Under the pieces are notes generated by a model. That model saw only the letters and a program-made list of their open reading frames with translations. It was not told the origin of the DNA and made no database searches. Source: Verrucomicrobiota bacterium (GTDB taxonomy: Bacteria > Bacteroidota > Bacteroidia > Flavobacteriales_E > Vicingaceae). Taken from it: a stretch of 45,838 nt of DNA. The translations under genes were made by a program, and so were the position numbers. This document shows, in pieces, positions 35,557 through 45,838 of the stretch (position 1 is the stretch's first letter; each line of letters opens with the position of its first letter). The DNA lies in NCBI GenBank assembly GCA_002713165.1, contig PAVT01000041.1, forward strand, positions 1 to 45,838. The letters are read 5' to 3'.

Positions 35557-36510
35557 TTAATCTATTTTCCTAAAATAGAGCTTTAACGTACCCCCTTTTT
35601 TGAAGGTAGAAGCCACTAAATCGCCCATGAAAAAAAAAGGAAATGACACTCCCATAAACAACATTTGCAAAAGAATTAAAGTGGCCGAATGGCCTTTGGT
35701 ATATTGTGTATTGCCTTTCAGCTTTTCGTACAATAACTCTCGCTTGAAACCCAATGCATTTAGGAGGCTTTGTTGCATTCCATAAGGATTAAATTGAAAA
35801 GAGTTATACCTTTCCTTAAATAGCTTCCATCCCCGCTCAGCAAGCTTCTTTTGCAATTCTATTCTGCTAAGAAAAACCAAATGTCTGGGAGCATCCAAAT
35901 GAAACCAATTCCCTTTAAATAGTCTTGCCTGCCAACTTTCAATGTTGGGCAATTCTAAGTACAAGACACTGTTCTTTTTAGCAATATCAGACACGATATT
36001 TAAGACCTCTTTGGGATTGGACAAATGTTCAATGACGTGCACTAAACTGATCAAGTCAAAGGTTTCTTTAGCATAATCGTCTTTCTTAAGCGTGCCTATC
36101 TTTAAATTTATCTCGCTGAACAATGCAGCTCGATCAGCTGATTTTCCAGCCAACTCTATCCCATGCAACTCATACTGTCCTGTTTTTCCAATATAATGCA
36201 AGAAACTCCCATTGCCGCAACCGACATCAAGCACCTTCGCATTTGTGGGAATAAGTTGTGAAAAGGAACGAGCTTTTCGCAATCTCAGTTGATCTACCAT
36301 CCCTTCAATAAACGGATTGAATTTCTTGTCCCCAGTTCCATAATAGGCATCGTCATAGGCTTGCTCAAGTTGAGCCACAGTAGGCTGAGGATCTAGAAAA
36401 TAAGCTTTGCAGAGATTGCAATGCATTAAGGAATACTCATCCTCGAAAATGTCTTTGAAGGCAAATTGTTCATTTGCATCTGTTCTACTGCAATAGGTGC
36501 AAGTCATCAT
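35557..36510 (-). CDS. class I SAM-dependent methyltransferase with N-terminal zinc-ribbon-like segment
   Basis: MMTCTYCSRT...LMHCNLCKAYFLDPQP; VLDVGCGNGSFLHYIG; DLISLVHVIEHLSNPKEVL. Confidence 0.88.
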   Translation of the reverse strand: MMTCTYCSRTDANEQFAFKDIFEDEYSLMHCNLCKAYFLDPQPTVAQLEQAYDDAYYGTGDKKFNPFIEGMVDQLRLRKARSFSQLIPTNAKVLDVGCGNGSFLHYIGKTGQYELHGIELAGKSADRAALFSEINLKIGTLKKDDYAKETFDLISLVHVIEHLSNPKEVLNIVSDIAKKNSVLYLELPNIESWQARLFKGNWFHLDAPRHLVFLSRIELQKKLAERGWKLFKERYNSFQFNPYGMQQSLLNALGFKRELLYEKLKGNTQYTKGHSATLILLQMLFMGVSFPFFFMGDLVASTFKKGGTLKLYFRKID

Positions 36511-36525
36511 TTCAAAGCTTAAGCA

Positions 36526-37266
36526 CTAGTTATACCTTTTCAATTGCAGCAAACCCATCTTCTGGAATCGATGCTCAAAAGATACTCTCAGAACACCAAG
36601 ACCATAAATGATGCTGCTCGAAAGATTGATGGAAGAACCTTCGTCAAAATACTTTGTAGGGCATGTGACCTCAGCAATCTCGAATTTCTTGTACAATATT
36701 TGTGAAAGCATCTGATTGTCAAATACAAAGTTGTCTGAATTCTTTTCAAAGTCAATGGCGTTCAAAACCTCTTTAGAAAATGCACGATAGCCTGTATGGT
36801 ACTCCGATAATTTTGCCCCAATCATGACATTCTGGAAAAGGGTCAAAAAGCGGTTTGCTACGTACTTGTACAAGGGCATGCCTCCTTTCAAGGCTCCTGT
36901 CCCAAGAATTCGGGAGCCTAACACAACGTGAAATACTTCATTTGCAATCAGAAAACACATTGATGGGATAAGTTTCGGTGTGTATTGATAGTCTGGATGC
37001 ACCATAATAACGATGTCTGCTCCTAGCTCCAGTGCTTTTGCATAACAACTTTTCTGATTGCCACCGTAGCCTTTGTTTACTTCATGGCGAATGACATGTT
37101 TGATGCCTATTTCTTTTGCCTTCTCTGCAGTATTGTCATGACTACAATCGTCAACCACTACCACTTCATCTACTAAATCAAGAGGGATTTCCCTGTATGT
37201 ATCCTCCAATGTTTGAGAGGCATTGTAAGCTGGCATAACAACCACAACTTTCTTATTCTTGATCAT
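36526..37266 (-). CDS. glycosyltransferase family 2
   Basis: VVVVMPAYNASQTLEDTYREIPLDLVDEVVVVDDCSHDNT...MVHPDYQYTP. Confidence 0.9.
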   Translation of the reverse strand: MIKNKKVVVVMPAYNASQTLEDTYREIPLDLVDEVVVVDDCSHDNTAEKAKEIGIKHVIRHEVNKGYGGNQKSCYAKALELGADIVIMVHPDYQYTPKLIPSMCFLIANEVFHVVLGSRILGTGALKGGMPLYKYVANRFLTLFQNVMIGAKLSEYHTGYRAFSKEVLNAIDFEKNSDNFVFDNQMLSQILYKKFEIAEVTCPTKYFDEGSSINLSSSIIYGLGVLRVSFEHRFQKMGLLQLKRYN

Positions 37267-38036
37267 ATTTCTCGAATGTTAAAATATTGCACTATTTGCA
37301 ACGCAATCATGAATGCGATAAAAAAGTACAAAAAGAGTGTGAATAAAGCTGCAAACAGTGCTTTTAAGGCTCCCCATATTTTGAGAGTCGGACGGTAAAA
37401 AGAAAAAATTGCATAAGTCAAATAAGCCAATGCGATAAATAGGTAGAGTCTGTAAATGGGCGGAAACAAACTCACAATAGGAATAATCAAAGCTCTAAGC
37501 AACAGGTATTGTCCTCCAATAAAAAACCCCATCGTTGTTCGTTCGGCAAGGCCAAATTTTACTTTGAAAAAAAACAATTTTGTAACTAAAGCAATTACGA
37601 ACGGAAAAATAAATATGAACCAATTAAGGTTTCGATGCATAAATTCACCTGCTACAATAGATTCTGAATATTGAATTTTTTGAAAATCATGCCCGTCTAA
37701 TTCCATTTGTATCCTAACTGGATCAAAATCAAAAATTTTAGTCATCACGATACTAATCCCAAGGCATATGATTAAATAACGAACAGGAGCAAAGTAGGTT
37801 TTTCGCTTACCTGCCAGGTATTCTCGAATCAACTTGCCTGGTCTCACAAACAAATTGCCAAAAGTCTTTGGAAAGGGTGCTTCATAATTGGCAAAAGCCG
37901 CTAAAAAATCTTTGCCGATGTCTGCAAATGTTATCGGTGTAAGGTTGCCTTTTTGTCCACAATTCAGACAGAACTTCCATTGGATGGGTGTTTCATAATT
38001 TTTACATCTTGCTTCTTTTTCCATATTCTTGCCCAA
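37263..38036 (-). CDS. DUF3667 family membrane protein
   Basis: Zinc-knuckle-like CKNYETPIQWKFCLNCGQ, PFPKTFGNLFVRPGKLIREYLAGKRKTYFAPVRYLI, multiple TM. Confidence 0.82.
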   Translation of the reverse strand: MGKNMEKEARCKNYETPIQWKFCLNCGQKGNLTPITFADIGKDFLAAFANYEAPFPKTFGNLFVRPGKLIREYLAGKRKTYFAPVRYLIICLGISIVMTKIFDFDPVRIQMELDGHDFQKIQYSESIVAGEFMHRNLNWFIFIFPFVIALVTKLFFFKVKFGLAERTTMGFFIGGQYLLLRALIIPIVSLFPPIYRLYLFIALAYLTYAIFSFYRPTLKIWGALKALFAALFTLFLYFFIAFMIALQIVQYFNIREI

Positions 38037-38081
38037 AGAAAATAAATCTAAAGCGACTATCCTCTTTATCCTTCAGAAGAT

Positions 38082-38708
38082 TTGAAAAAAACAAATAATT
38101 ACAACGGCATTGCTTGGTGTTATGATTTCCTTGCTTCATTGGTTTTTAAAGGAAACATTCTGAAGTCTCAGCGTGCATTCTTGAACACCATCCCTTCTAA
38201 TTCGCAGATCTTATGGATAGGCGGAGGAAGCGGAAAAGTACTGCCACAACTGCTTGATCCAACAAGACAGCTTCGCATTGATTATCTGGACACTTCCGAA
38301 AAAATGCTCCTCAAAGCAAAGAAGATAGCCCATACTTCAAATGGATGTGATAGAATTCAATTTATCCTTGGGGATCACACCAAAATCCCCAACAAAAAAT
38401 ATGATGTTGTACTAACGTACTTTTTTTTAGACTTGTTTGATAAAGACAAAGGAGCACTCATCTTTGATTCGCTGAACTCGAGCTTGAAAAATGGAGGTCT
38501 TTGGCTTTATGCTGATTTCACCCCGACAAAACGCAAGAAGTATCAATTTTTGGAGAAAATTATGTTTTGGTTCTTCACGCGATATACAAATATCGAGAGC
38601 AGTAAAATAGAAGCGCATACCCCTCTTTTCAAAGCATCTTTTTCATTGCAAATGAGTGCAGAATTCAATGATAGGTATATCGTTTCTTCGGTCTATCAAA
38701 AAATGTGA
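38082..38708 (+). CDS. class I SAM-dependent methyltransferase
   Basis: YNGIAWCYDFLASLVFKG...QILWIGGGSGKVLPQLL; YDVVLTYFFLDLF; TTG start. Confidence 0.8.
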   Translation: MKKTNNYNGIAWCYDFLASLVFKGNILKSQRAFLNTIPSNSQILWIGGGSGKVLPQLLDPTRQLRIDYLDTSEKMLLKAKKIAHTSNGCDRIQFILGDHTKIPNKKYDVVLTYFFLDLFDKDKGALIFDSLNSSLKNGGLWLYADFTPTKRKKYQFLEKIMFWFFTRYTNIESSKIEAHTPLFKASFSLQMSAEFNDRYIVSSVYQKM

Positions 38709-38717
38709 GCTGTAGCT

Positions 38718-41700
38718 CTACATGTTTCTTCTGTACTGCCCACCGACTTCGAATAAGGCGTCAGTTATTTGTCCCAATGAACAATATTTAGAGGCTTCCA
38801 TGAGACTTTCAAAGAGGTTTTGATTTTGAATGGCCGTCTTTTGCAACTCACGTAATAAATGTTGTGATTTATCTTTATTGCCTTCATGTAAATTGTTCAG
38901 CATATTAATTTGATACTCTTTCTCCTCTTTTGTTGCTCTGATTACTTCTTTTGGAGTAATGGTTGGTGAACCTTTAGAACTTAAGAAGGTATTGACACCT
39001 ATGATCGGAAATTCGCCACTGTGCTTCAATCCTTCATAATAAAGACTTTCCTCTTGAATTTTACTGCGTTGATACATGGTTTCCATTGCGCCCAATACGC
39101 CACCACGCTCTGTGATTCGATCAAATTCGGTCAAGACTGCTTCTTCGACCAAATCAGTCAATTCTTCTATGATGAATGAACCTTGTAAGGGGTTTTCATT
39201 TTTTGCCAAGCCTAACTCTCTGTTGATGATCAATTGGATCGCCATTGCCCTGCGTACAGATTCCTCCGTAGGTGTTGTAATTGCCTCATCATAAGCATTT
39301 GTGTGCAATGAGTTGCAATTGTCGTAAATTGCATACAAGGCTTGTAATGTGGTACGAATATCATTGAAATCAATCTCTTGCGCATGCAAGGATCTCCCGG
39401 AAGTTTGAATGTGGTATTTCAGCATTTGAGCCCTTGGGTTGGCGCCGTATTTTAACTTCAATGCTTTTGCCCAAATTCGTCTTGCAACCCTTCCAATCAC
39501 CGCGTATTCAGGATCAATTCCATTGGAGAAAAAGAAGGACAAATTTGGGCCAAATTTATTGATGTCCATACCTCGGCTGAGGTAATACTCCACATAGGTA
39601 AACCCATTGGCGAGTGTAAATGCCAGTTGTGTGATTGGGTTTGCTCCTGCCTCAGCGATATGATACCCAGAGATCGAAACGGAGTAAAAATTTCTGACAT
39701 TGTTGTCAATAAAATACGACTGTACGTCTCCCATTAAGCGCAATGCAAACTCAGTAGAGAAAATACAGGTGTTTTGTGCTTGGTCTTCTTTCAAGATGTC
39801 TGCCTGAACAGTTCCTCTTACTTTACTGATCGTATCTGCTTTGATTTTTTGATAGATTTCAGCATCCAAGACCTGATCTCCGGTAACCCCCAGAAGCAGT
39901 AGGCCTAAACCATCATTTCCCTTCGGCAATTCTCCCTGATATCGTGGTCTTTCGACACCTTTCTCTTTGTAAATCGCCGCTATTTTCCTTTCAATCTTGG
40001 CTTCGAGACCCTCTTTTTTGATGTACAGTTCGCACTGTTGGTCTATGGCTGCATTCATGAAGAATCCTAAGAGCATTGGTGCAGGACCGTTAATTGTCAT
40101 GGACACAGAGGTCATTGGGTCGGCCAAATTGAAGCCCGAATACAGCTTCTTAGCATCATCTAAGCAACAAATAGACACCCCAGCATTTCCAATCTTGCCA
40201 TAAATGTCTGGCCGGTAGTCTGGGTCTTGCCCATATAAGGTGACTGAATCAAAAGCAGTAGACAATCTTTTTGCCGGCAAGTCAAGAGAAACGTAATGAA
40301 AGCGGCGATTGGTCCGTTCTGGTCCACCCTCTCCAGCGAACATTCGTGTTGGGTCTTCACCTTTTCGTTTAAAGGGGAACAAACCAGAAGTGTATGGGAA
40401 AGCACCTGGCACATTTTCCTGCAGGTTCCATTTTAGCAAGTCACCCCAGGCTTGGTATTTTGGCAATGCCACTTTGGGTATGCGCGATTGGGAAAGCGAT
40501 GTCGTTTTGGTTTCCATTTTGATCTCTTTGTCCCTAACCTTAAAGGTATAAACATCCTCACTGTAACGTTCTTTTAGCACTGGCCATGTCTCAATCATTT
40601 GCCAGTTTTTAGGATCAAGTTCTAATTTAACTTGTTCAAAGCTTTCTTGGAGTTGTTTTAACAATCGGTCTTTGTCTTCCACGTCCATGCCAGAGACGGT
40701 CGAGATGGTGTGTTGAATGCCATAAAGCTTTTGGGCAACCTCAGATTGCTCCTCAACCCATTGATCATATGATCGATTATTTTCTGATATTTCTGCTAAG
40801 TAGCGTGTTCGCTTTGGAGGAATCACAAATATTTTCTCAGACATTTCATCGGTTACCTCAAATTTTGATTTCAAGGCAGCTCCTGACTTCTCGACCAGCA
40901 CATCCATGATCTTTTTGTAGAGCTGATTCATTCCCGGATCATTGAATTGAGAGGCAATGGTACCAAACACAGGAAGGTCTTCATCTTTTGCTTCAAAAAG
41001 CAAATGATTCCTAACGTATTGCTTTTTTACATCTCTGAGCGCATCTAGCGAGCCACGTTTGTCGAATTTATTGATGGCCACCAAATCTGCAAAATCAAGC
41101 ATGTCGATTTTTTCCAGCTGAGTTGCTGCACCAAATTCTGGCGTCATTACATAAAGACTCACGTCCGAATGCTCAGTAATTTCTGTGTCTGATTGCCCAA
41201 TTCCGGAAGTTTCCAAGATGATCAAATCATACTGCGCAGCTTTTAAAATGGAGATGGCTTCTTTTACGTGTTTTGACAAGGCCAAATTGCTTTGGCGTGT
41301 AGCCAGTGAACGCATATACACCCTTTCGTTCTTGATGGCATTCATGCGAATTCTATCGCCCAAAAGAGCGCCTCCTGTCTTACGCTTTGAGGGGTCTACC
41401 GAAATTATGCCGATGGTTTTGTCCTCAAAATCAATCAAAAATCTTCTGACCAACTCATCTACCAATGAAGACTTTCCTGCTCCCCCAGTTCCTGTAATTC
41501 CCAATACCGGTGTGGTAACTTTATCGGCCATCTGATGTACCTGATCAAGCACCGCTTTGGATGCATCTGGGAAATTTTCTGCCGCAGAAATTAATGTCGC
41601 AATGGACTTATTGTTCTTCTCGCCAAGATGGTTTACTTCGCCGCTTAAATTTTGACCAGTTGGGAAATCACTTTTTTGCACCAGATCGTTGATCATTCCC

Positions 41701-42104
41701 TGCAAACCCATTTCTCGACCATCGTCTGGAGAGTAAATGCGCGTAATCCCATAGTTGTGCAACTCCTCGATCTCTTCAGGCAGAATGACACCACCTCCTC
41801 CGCCAAAGATGCGGATATGACCTGCTCCCTTCTCTTTGAGAAGATCGTGCATGTACTTAAAATATTCATTGTGCCCCCCTTGGTAAGAAGTCATGGCAAT
41901 CGCATTGGCATCTTCTTGTATGGCCGTATCCACCACTTCTTGCACACTTCTGTCGTGGCCAAGGTGAATGACCTCTACCCCGGTCGCTTGAATGATTCTG
42001 CGCATCACATTGATGGCAGCATCGTGCCCATCGAACAAAGAGGCTGCGGTGACAATTCTGATCTTATTTTTTGGTTGGTAAGGTGGGGTAGTTTCCATAG
42101 ACAA
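38718..42104 (-). CDS. icmF: fused acyl-CoA mutase with B12-binding and MeaB-like GTPase domains (isobutyryl-CoA mutase IcmF type)
   Basis: B12 domain ([12 protein letters not shown]...), G domain ([21 protein letters not shown]), mutase domain ([37 protein letters not shown]) in one 1128-aa ORF. Confidence 0.93.
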   Translation of the reverse strand: MSMETTPPYQPKNKIRIVTAASLFDGHDAAINVMRRIIQATGVEVIHLGHDRSVQEVVDTAIQEDANAIAMTSYQGGHNEYFKYMHDLLKEKGAGHIRIFGGGGGVILPEEIEELHNYGITRIYSPDDGREMGLQGMINDLVQKSDFPTGQNLSGEVNHLGEKNNKSIATLISAAENFPDASKAVLDQVHQMADKVTTPVLGITGTGGAGKSSLVDELVRRFLIDFEDKTIGIISVDPSKRKTGGALLGDRIRMNAIKNERVYMRSLATRQSNLALSKHVKEAISILKAAQYDLIILETSGIGQSDTEITEHSDVSLYVMTPEFGAATQLEKIDMLDFADLVAINKFDKRGSLDALRDVKKQYVRNHLLFEAKDEDLPVFGTIASQFNDPGMNQLYKKIMDVLVEKSGAALKSKFEVTDEMSEKIFVIPPKRTRYLAEISENNRSYDQWVEEQSEVAQKLYGIQHTISTVSGMDVEDKDRLLKQLQESFEQVKLELDPKNWQMIETWPVLKERYSEDVYTFKVRDKEIKMETKTTSLSQSRIPKVALPKYQAWGDLLKWNLQENVPGAFPYTSGLFPFKRKGEDPTRMFAGEGGPERTNRRFHYVSLDLPAKRLSTAFDSVTLYGQDPDYRPDIYGKIGNAGVSICCLDDAKKLYSGFNLADPMTSVSMTINGPAPMLLGFFMNAAIDQQCELYIKKEGLEAKIERKIAAIYKEKGVERPRYQGELPKGNDGLGLLLLGVTGDQVLDAEIYQKIKADTISKVRGTVQADILKEDQAQNTCIFSTEFALRLMGDVQSYFIDNNVRNFYSVSISGYHIAEAGANPITQLAFTLANGFTYVEYYLSRGMDINKFGPNLSFFFSNGIDPEYAVIGRVARRIWAKALKLKYGANPRAQMLKYHIQTSGRSLHAQEIDFNDIRTTLQALYAIYDNCNSLHTNAYDEAITTPTEESVRRAMAIQLIINRELGLAKNENPLQGSFIIEELTDLVEEAVLTEFDRITERGGVLGAMETMYQRSKIQEESLYYEGLKHSGEFPIIGVNTFLSSKGSPTITPKEVIRATKEEKEYQINMLNNLHEGNKDKSQHLLRELQKTAIQNQNLFESLMEASKYCSLGQITDALFEVGGQYRRNM

Positions 42105-42193
42105 AAGTTTGCAAACGCAAAGTTAATCTTTGCTTTATGAACGAAGAAATGTGAGAACCATCAAAAAAAGAAATGATCGGAGGAAATGTTCAA

Positions 42194-43423
42194 TCAGAAG
42201 GTTACTTTTTCTTCAATAATTTCCTCTCCTCTCTTGACCTTTACTTTGGTTTTATCTCCTTTTTTAAACTTGCTCAAACCTTCCATGTAGCTATGCATGT
42301 CAGTGACTTTAGTGTCCCCCATTTGAATCACAATGTCTCCTTTTTCAAAACCTGCCTTTTTCGCAGGTCGGTCTTCCATAACTCCATCAATGCGCATGCC
42401 TTCTCCTTGAAACATATAATCTGGCATCACGCCCAAAGTCACTGTAAATCTTGGAGTTTTACTCTGCTCTTCCTTGGTATTTGTAAATTCCAATTTGGCA
42501 GCACGCATGTCTACAGCTGCCATTAATTCAAGCACTAAAAATTTAATATGCCCAATTCCATCAAAATTGATGCGGTCAAAATCATCTTCAGGCTTGTGGT
42601 AATCCTCGTGTTGGCCTGTAAAAAAATGCAAAACCGGAATGTCTTGCAGGTAGAATGAAGTATGGTCTGAGGGCCCAACTCCAGATTCTCCAAGGATGAG
42701 TTTCATTTCTTTCTTGTTCGCCACCTCAATGTATTCTTTCCAAGAAGGAGAAGTACCCACTCCGTTAATGGCTATTCCCTTATTTTCATCCAAGCGACCT
42801 ACCATGTCAAAATTTATCATGTAATTCACTTTGGTCAAATCCAAGGTAGGGTTCTTTACAAAATGATTGGATCCCCATAGTCCTTTCTCCTCACCTGAAA
42901 AAGCGATGAATACATAATTGTTGTTCAGTGGGCGTCTAGTATTGGCTAATTTTTCTGCAATTTGCAACATTAATGCAATCCCAGATGCATTGTCATCAGC
43001 CCCATTGTGTATCGCAGCCTCTCCTGCATGCAAGGAACCTTCAGCACCCATTCCGAGATGATCGTAGTGTGCACCAATGATTACAGTAGTTTCTTTTCCT
43101 TTATCAATCTGCCCAATCACATTCATGCCTTCAATGGCTTCACCCTCAGAATTTGAATTCACGATATGAGGATTGGCTTTCGGTGTTACTGAAAAATATT
43201 GAAAAAAGCCTTCTGTTCCTCTTGGTGTTAGCCCTAATTTGCCCATTCTCTCAGCAATGTATTGGGCAGCCATTTTCTCACCCTCAGTGCCCATTTCCCT
43301 TCCTTTTAATTCATCCGAAGCAAGAAAGTAAATGTCTTGTTCCAATAAATTTTGTGGCGTTGATTGGGCAATCAGTTGCGCAGCAGCAATCAACGTACAG
43401 ATCGTCAGTATCCAACTTTTCAT
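42194..43423 (-). CDS. M28 family zinc aminopeptidase with C-terminal PDZ domain
   Basis: VIIGAHYDHLGMG; HNGADDNASGIALMLQIAE; FSGEEKGLWGSNHFV; PDZ: RPAKKAGFEKGDIVIQMGD. Confidence 0.92.
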   Translation of the reverse strand: MKSWILTICTLIAAAQLIAQSTPQNLLEQDIYFLASDELKGREMGTEGEKMAAQYIAERMGKLGLTPRGTEGFFQYFSVTPKANPHIVNSNSEGEAIEGMNVIGQIDKGKETTVIIGAHYDHLGMGAEGSLHAGEAAIHNGADDNASGIALMLQIAEKLANTRRPLNNNYVFIAFSGEEKGLWGSNHFVKNPTLDLTKVNYMINFDMVGRLDENKGIAINGVGTSPSWKEYIEVANKKEMKLILGESGVGPSDHTSFYLQDIPVLHFFTGQHEDYHKPEDDFDRINFDGIGHIKFLVLELMAAVDMRAAKLEFTNTKEEQSKTPRFTVTLGVMPDYMFQGEGMRIDGVMEDRPAKKAGFEKGDIVIQMGDTKVTDMHSYMEGLSKFKKGDKTKVKVKRGEEIIEEKVTF

Positions 43424-43506
43424 GATTCTATAATTTTCTGCAAAACTACCTATAAAAGGGGTTTTTTGCTTGAAAAACCAATAACTTCGCGGCCAAATTT
43501 TACACT

Positions 43507-44628
43507 ATGAAAACCCTTCTTCCACTCTTTATGGTGCTCATCATAGCAGGATGCGACACTGCACAAAAACCAGAACCGCAAACAAGCAAAAATGACAATA
43601 TTGCTGACAGCACTGCTTTCGTAAAAACCAAATCGCTCATTAAGTCTGGAGAGAAGCATTTCAGCTCCCTAAAGCAGTTGACTTTTGGTGGCGACAACGC
43701 AGAGGCTTATTGGAGCTTTGATGACGAACAACTGGTATTTCAGGTCACCAATCCTGAATGGAACCTAGCATGTGATCAAATATATATGTTTGATTGGAAG
43801 AACGACCAACTGGCTATAAAAATGCCACAACTGATATCTACTGGCTATGGACGCACTACCTGCGCATATTTTCTTCCTGGTGACTCGACCATTGTCTACG
43901 CTTCCACCCATCTGGTTGACAGTGCTTGTCCTCCCGTTCCTGAGCGAAAAGAGGGAAAATATGTTTGGCCGATTTATCCCTCATTTGACATATTTATCGC
44001 CGACACCAAAGGAAATATTCTGAAGCAACTCACTGATGAAGAGGGCTATGATGCAGAGGCAACTGTATCGCCCAAGGGAGATAAAATCGTGTTCACCTCA
44101 ATGCGTTCAGGTGATCTTGAATTGTATACCTGCAATATTGATGGTTCGAATGTGACACAAATTACTAACGAACTTGGCTATGACGGTGGTGCATTTTTCT
44201 CCCCAGATGGCTCAAAGCTAATCTTTCGTGCTTCTCGACCACAAAGCGAGGCCGAAATCCAAGAATACAAATCGCTCCTAGAACAAGGCCTTGTTCAACC
44301 GACCAACATGGAACTTTTTGTTTGCAATGCTGACGGGAGTGACTTGCGTCAATTGACTGATTTAGGCCAAGCAAATTGGTGTCCATTTTTTCATCCATCG
44401 GGAGAGAAAGTCATTTTTGCCTCGAACCATACTTCTCAAAGAGGATTCCCTTTCAATCTCTACATGATCAACATAGACGGCAGTGAGTTAGAGCAAATTA
44501 CCGAGGATGATACCTTCGACGCTTTTCCAGTGTTTTCAAATGACGGAAAGCATCTGGTATTTTCTTCGAATCGAAACAATGGGGGAACAAGGGAGACCAA
44601 CCTCTTTGTTGCGGAGTGGAAAGATTAG
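43507..44628 (+). CDS. TolB-like beta-propeller (PD40 repeat) lipoprotein
   Basis: Lipobox IIAGC; repeats such as SPKGDKIVFTSMRSGDLELYTCNIDGSNVTQIT and SPDGSKLIFRASRP. Confidence 0.9.
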   Translation: MKTLLPLFMVLIIAGCDTAQKPEPQTSKNDNIADSTAFVKTKSLIKSGEKHFSSLKQLTFGGDNAEAYWSFDDEQLVFQVTNPEWNLACDQIYMFDWKNDQLAIKMPQLISTGYGRTTCAYFLPGDSTIVYASTHLVDSACPPVPERKEGKYVWPIYPSFDIFIADTKGNILKQLTDEEGYDAEATVSPKGDKIVFTSMRSGDLELYTCNIDGSNVTQITNELGYDGGAFFSPDGSKLIFRASRPQSEAEIQEYKSLLEQGLVQPTNMELFVCNADGSDLRQLTDLGQANWCPFFHPSGEKVIFASNHTSQRGFPFNLYMINIDGSELEQITEDDTFDAFPVFSNDGKHLVFSSNRNNGGTRETNLFVAEWKD

Positions 44629-44708
44629 GTCTTGACAGGTGCATTTTATATTTGATCGTTCAGAACCTTCTCACGGTAGTAATTCACTGCCATCTGTAAG
44701 TCTTTCAT

Positions 44709-45524
44709 CTATTCTTGAGTGATCAAAATTTTTGAATTTGTGACTACTGTGGAATTTCCATTTTCCGCAGACTTTTTTGCAGATTTCACCTCTTCCAAAG
44801 CCGCCAATATTTCGCGAATGTCTTTCAATTCCCTGATGGCCTGAGCTACGCCAAGTCCCTCCTCTTGAGCCTTTAAATAAGTATATAAATTCCAAAAAGT
44901 GATTTTTTGATCTGCAATCCTTTGTGCGGCTTTTGAAGATGGGTCAAAACTTTCTAGAGAATTTAATGTAATGTACAAACTTTCGATCCATCCTCCTAAA
45001 GACCTCAATGCAAGTTTATCAGCTTGTTTGTGATCCTCTAAAAACTTGACAGAGGCGTAATAAGAATTGCCTGCGATAATCACGAGGGAATCAGGGTTTT
45101 CAAAATGTGAGAAAACTTCTTCCAACAATTCTTCCGTCATCATTTCCTCAATGTGTAACTTTGCACTTAGTGTTTTTACAACCTTGTACAATTCGATTGC
45201 GTTCTCAAAGTCTTTGTAGGCTGCAGCGTAGGCAAGGTCTGCTGTATACATGCCAAAAATCAATGACTTTGTCTCCGGATGATTGTATTCAATGGCTTTA
45301 TCTATGCTGTTGATCAATTCTTTCGTGTAGGGGACGCCATTGTCGCTGATAAAACAGAACATTTTTTCAGGTGAAGGAATGGGATAATTTGCCTTCTCCA
45401 AATGCTCCTAAATGGGCTCTACCGCTTTTTCATTCAATTCAGTGTTTTCCTCTGAATTTTCCTCTTGACTTATTTGTGGCTCAACACATGAATGGAACAG
45501 TATTGTACAAACAATGAGTGGCAT
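44709..45524 (-). pseudogene. lipoprotein of unknown function interrupted by an in-frame TAG (45408-45410)
   Basis: Reading through TAG gives MPLIVCTILFHSCVEPQISQEENSEENTELNEKAVEPI*EHLEKANYPIPSPEKMFCF..., with a lipobox upstream of the stop in the same frame as the 230-aa ORF. Confidence 0.65.
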
Positions 45525-45599
45525 GTAAATCGCTTTTCATTGTCGTTGATTTAATGGAAAAGATAAACACCCTTTAATCCTCTCAAAAGTGCTTCTAGA

Positions 45600-45838
45600 T
45601 TAACTTATCGAGGGCTTCTTGTTATTTACCACTGCCCTGGAAATGGTCATTAATGCCAAAAAAGTGAGGAAACCATTCAAAATAATAATGTCGAAACCAA
45701 ACACATAACCGTTCAACAAGGACTGCGAGTAGGCATTGATAAGATAGGTAAGCATTGGCATTATTATGCATATCCATGGCACCCATCGATCCTTCACCTT
45801 TCGCTTGCTCATTACTCCAAAAGCATACAAACCCAACA
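45600..45838 (-). CDS. membrane protein C-terminus, probable sodium:solute symporter; truncated by window end
   Basis: ICIIMPMLTYLINAYSQSLLNGYVFGFDIIILNGFLTFLALMTIS resembles the C-terminal helices of Bacteroidota SSS transporters. Confidence 0.5.
   Translation of the reverse strand, partial: LGLYAFGVMSKRKVKDRWVPWICIIMPMLTYLINAYSQSLLNGYVFGFDIIILNGFLTFLALMTISRAVVNNKKPSIS

Noticed and set aside
38718-42104. Plus-strand ORFs opposite the IcmF gene (e.g. 41185..41535, 41652..42140, 40309..40551)
   Set aside because: Antisense shadow ORFs of a highly conserved mutase gene.
1-45838. CRISPR array, rRNA operon, transposase or integrase
   Set aside because: No regularly spaced direct repeats, no 16S/23S signature sequences, and no recognisable recombinase/transposase ORF in the track.

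Overview
The 45.8 kb window looks like Bacteroidota: TAnnTTTG-type -7 promoter elements, two type IX secretion C-terminal sorting domains, and DUF3667, DUF6252-like and DUF2024-type proteins. I see two blocks. Block 1 (about 1-20.3 kb, every gene on +) is a stress, low-oxygen and NO-associated accessory locus. It holds a glutamate dehydrogenase 3' part, two Rnk/GreA-like paralogs, a paralogous coiled-coil pair, a universal stress protein, a split pntAA/pntAB/pntB transhydrogenase, DUF3124, YitT and NhaA. These are followed by an Rrf2 regulator and a tightly overlapping operon: divergent CcoN-like heme-copper oxidase, CcoO fused to an extra cytochrome c, small membrane/Ig proteins, group III truncated haemoglobin, tryptophan-2,3-dioxygenase homolog, RIC/ScdA di-iron protein, 2Fe-2S ferredoxin and hemerythrin. 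A separate thiol-redox cassette ends in a MarR regulator with a Cys-rich tail. I found two copies of a 22-nt palindrome (TAGTGGATA-N4-TATCCACTA) flanking the Rrf2 gene, and TTAGGAnTCCTAA-like sites at the promoters of the redox cassette and the marR gene. Block 2 (about 21.3-45.8 kb, mixed strands) is housekeeping plus cell-surface genes: comM/yifB, gmhA, fumarylacetoacetase, pruA, IcmF-type mutase, M28 peptidase, PD40 lipoprotein and large T9SS proteins. The blocks meet at a truncated solute-binding-protein gene next to a tRNA-3'-end-like sequence and a terminator (about 21.2-21.35 kb), a candidate island boundary or assembly join. A lipoprotein gene near the right end has an in-frame TAG and an apparent 1-nt start frameshift. 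No rRNA, complete tRNA, CRISPR array or transposase was recognised. All homology calls are by eye from motifs; no searches were run.
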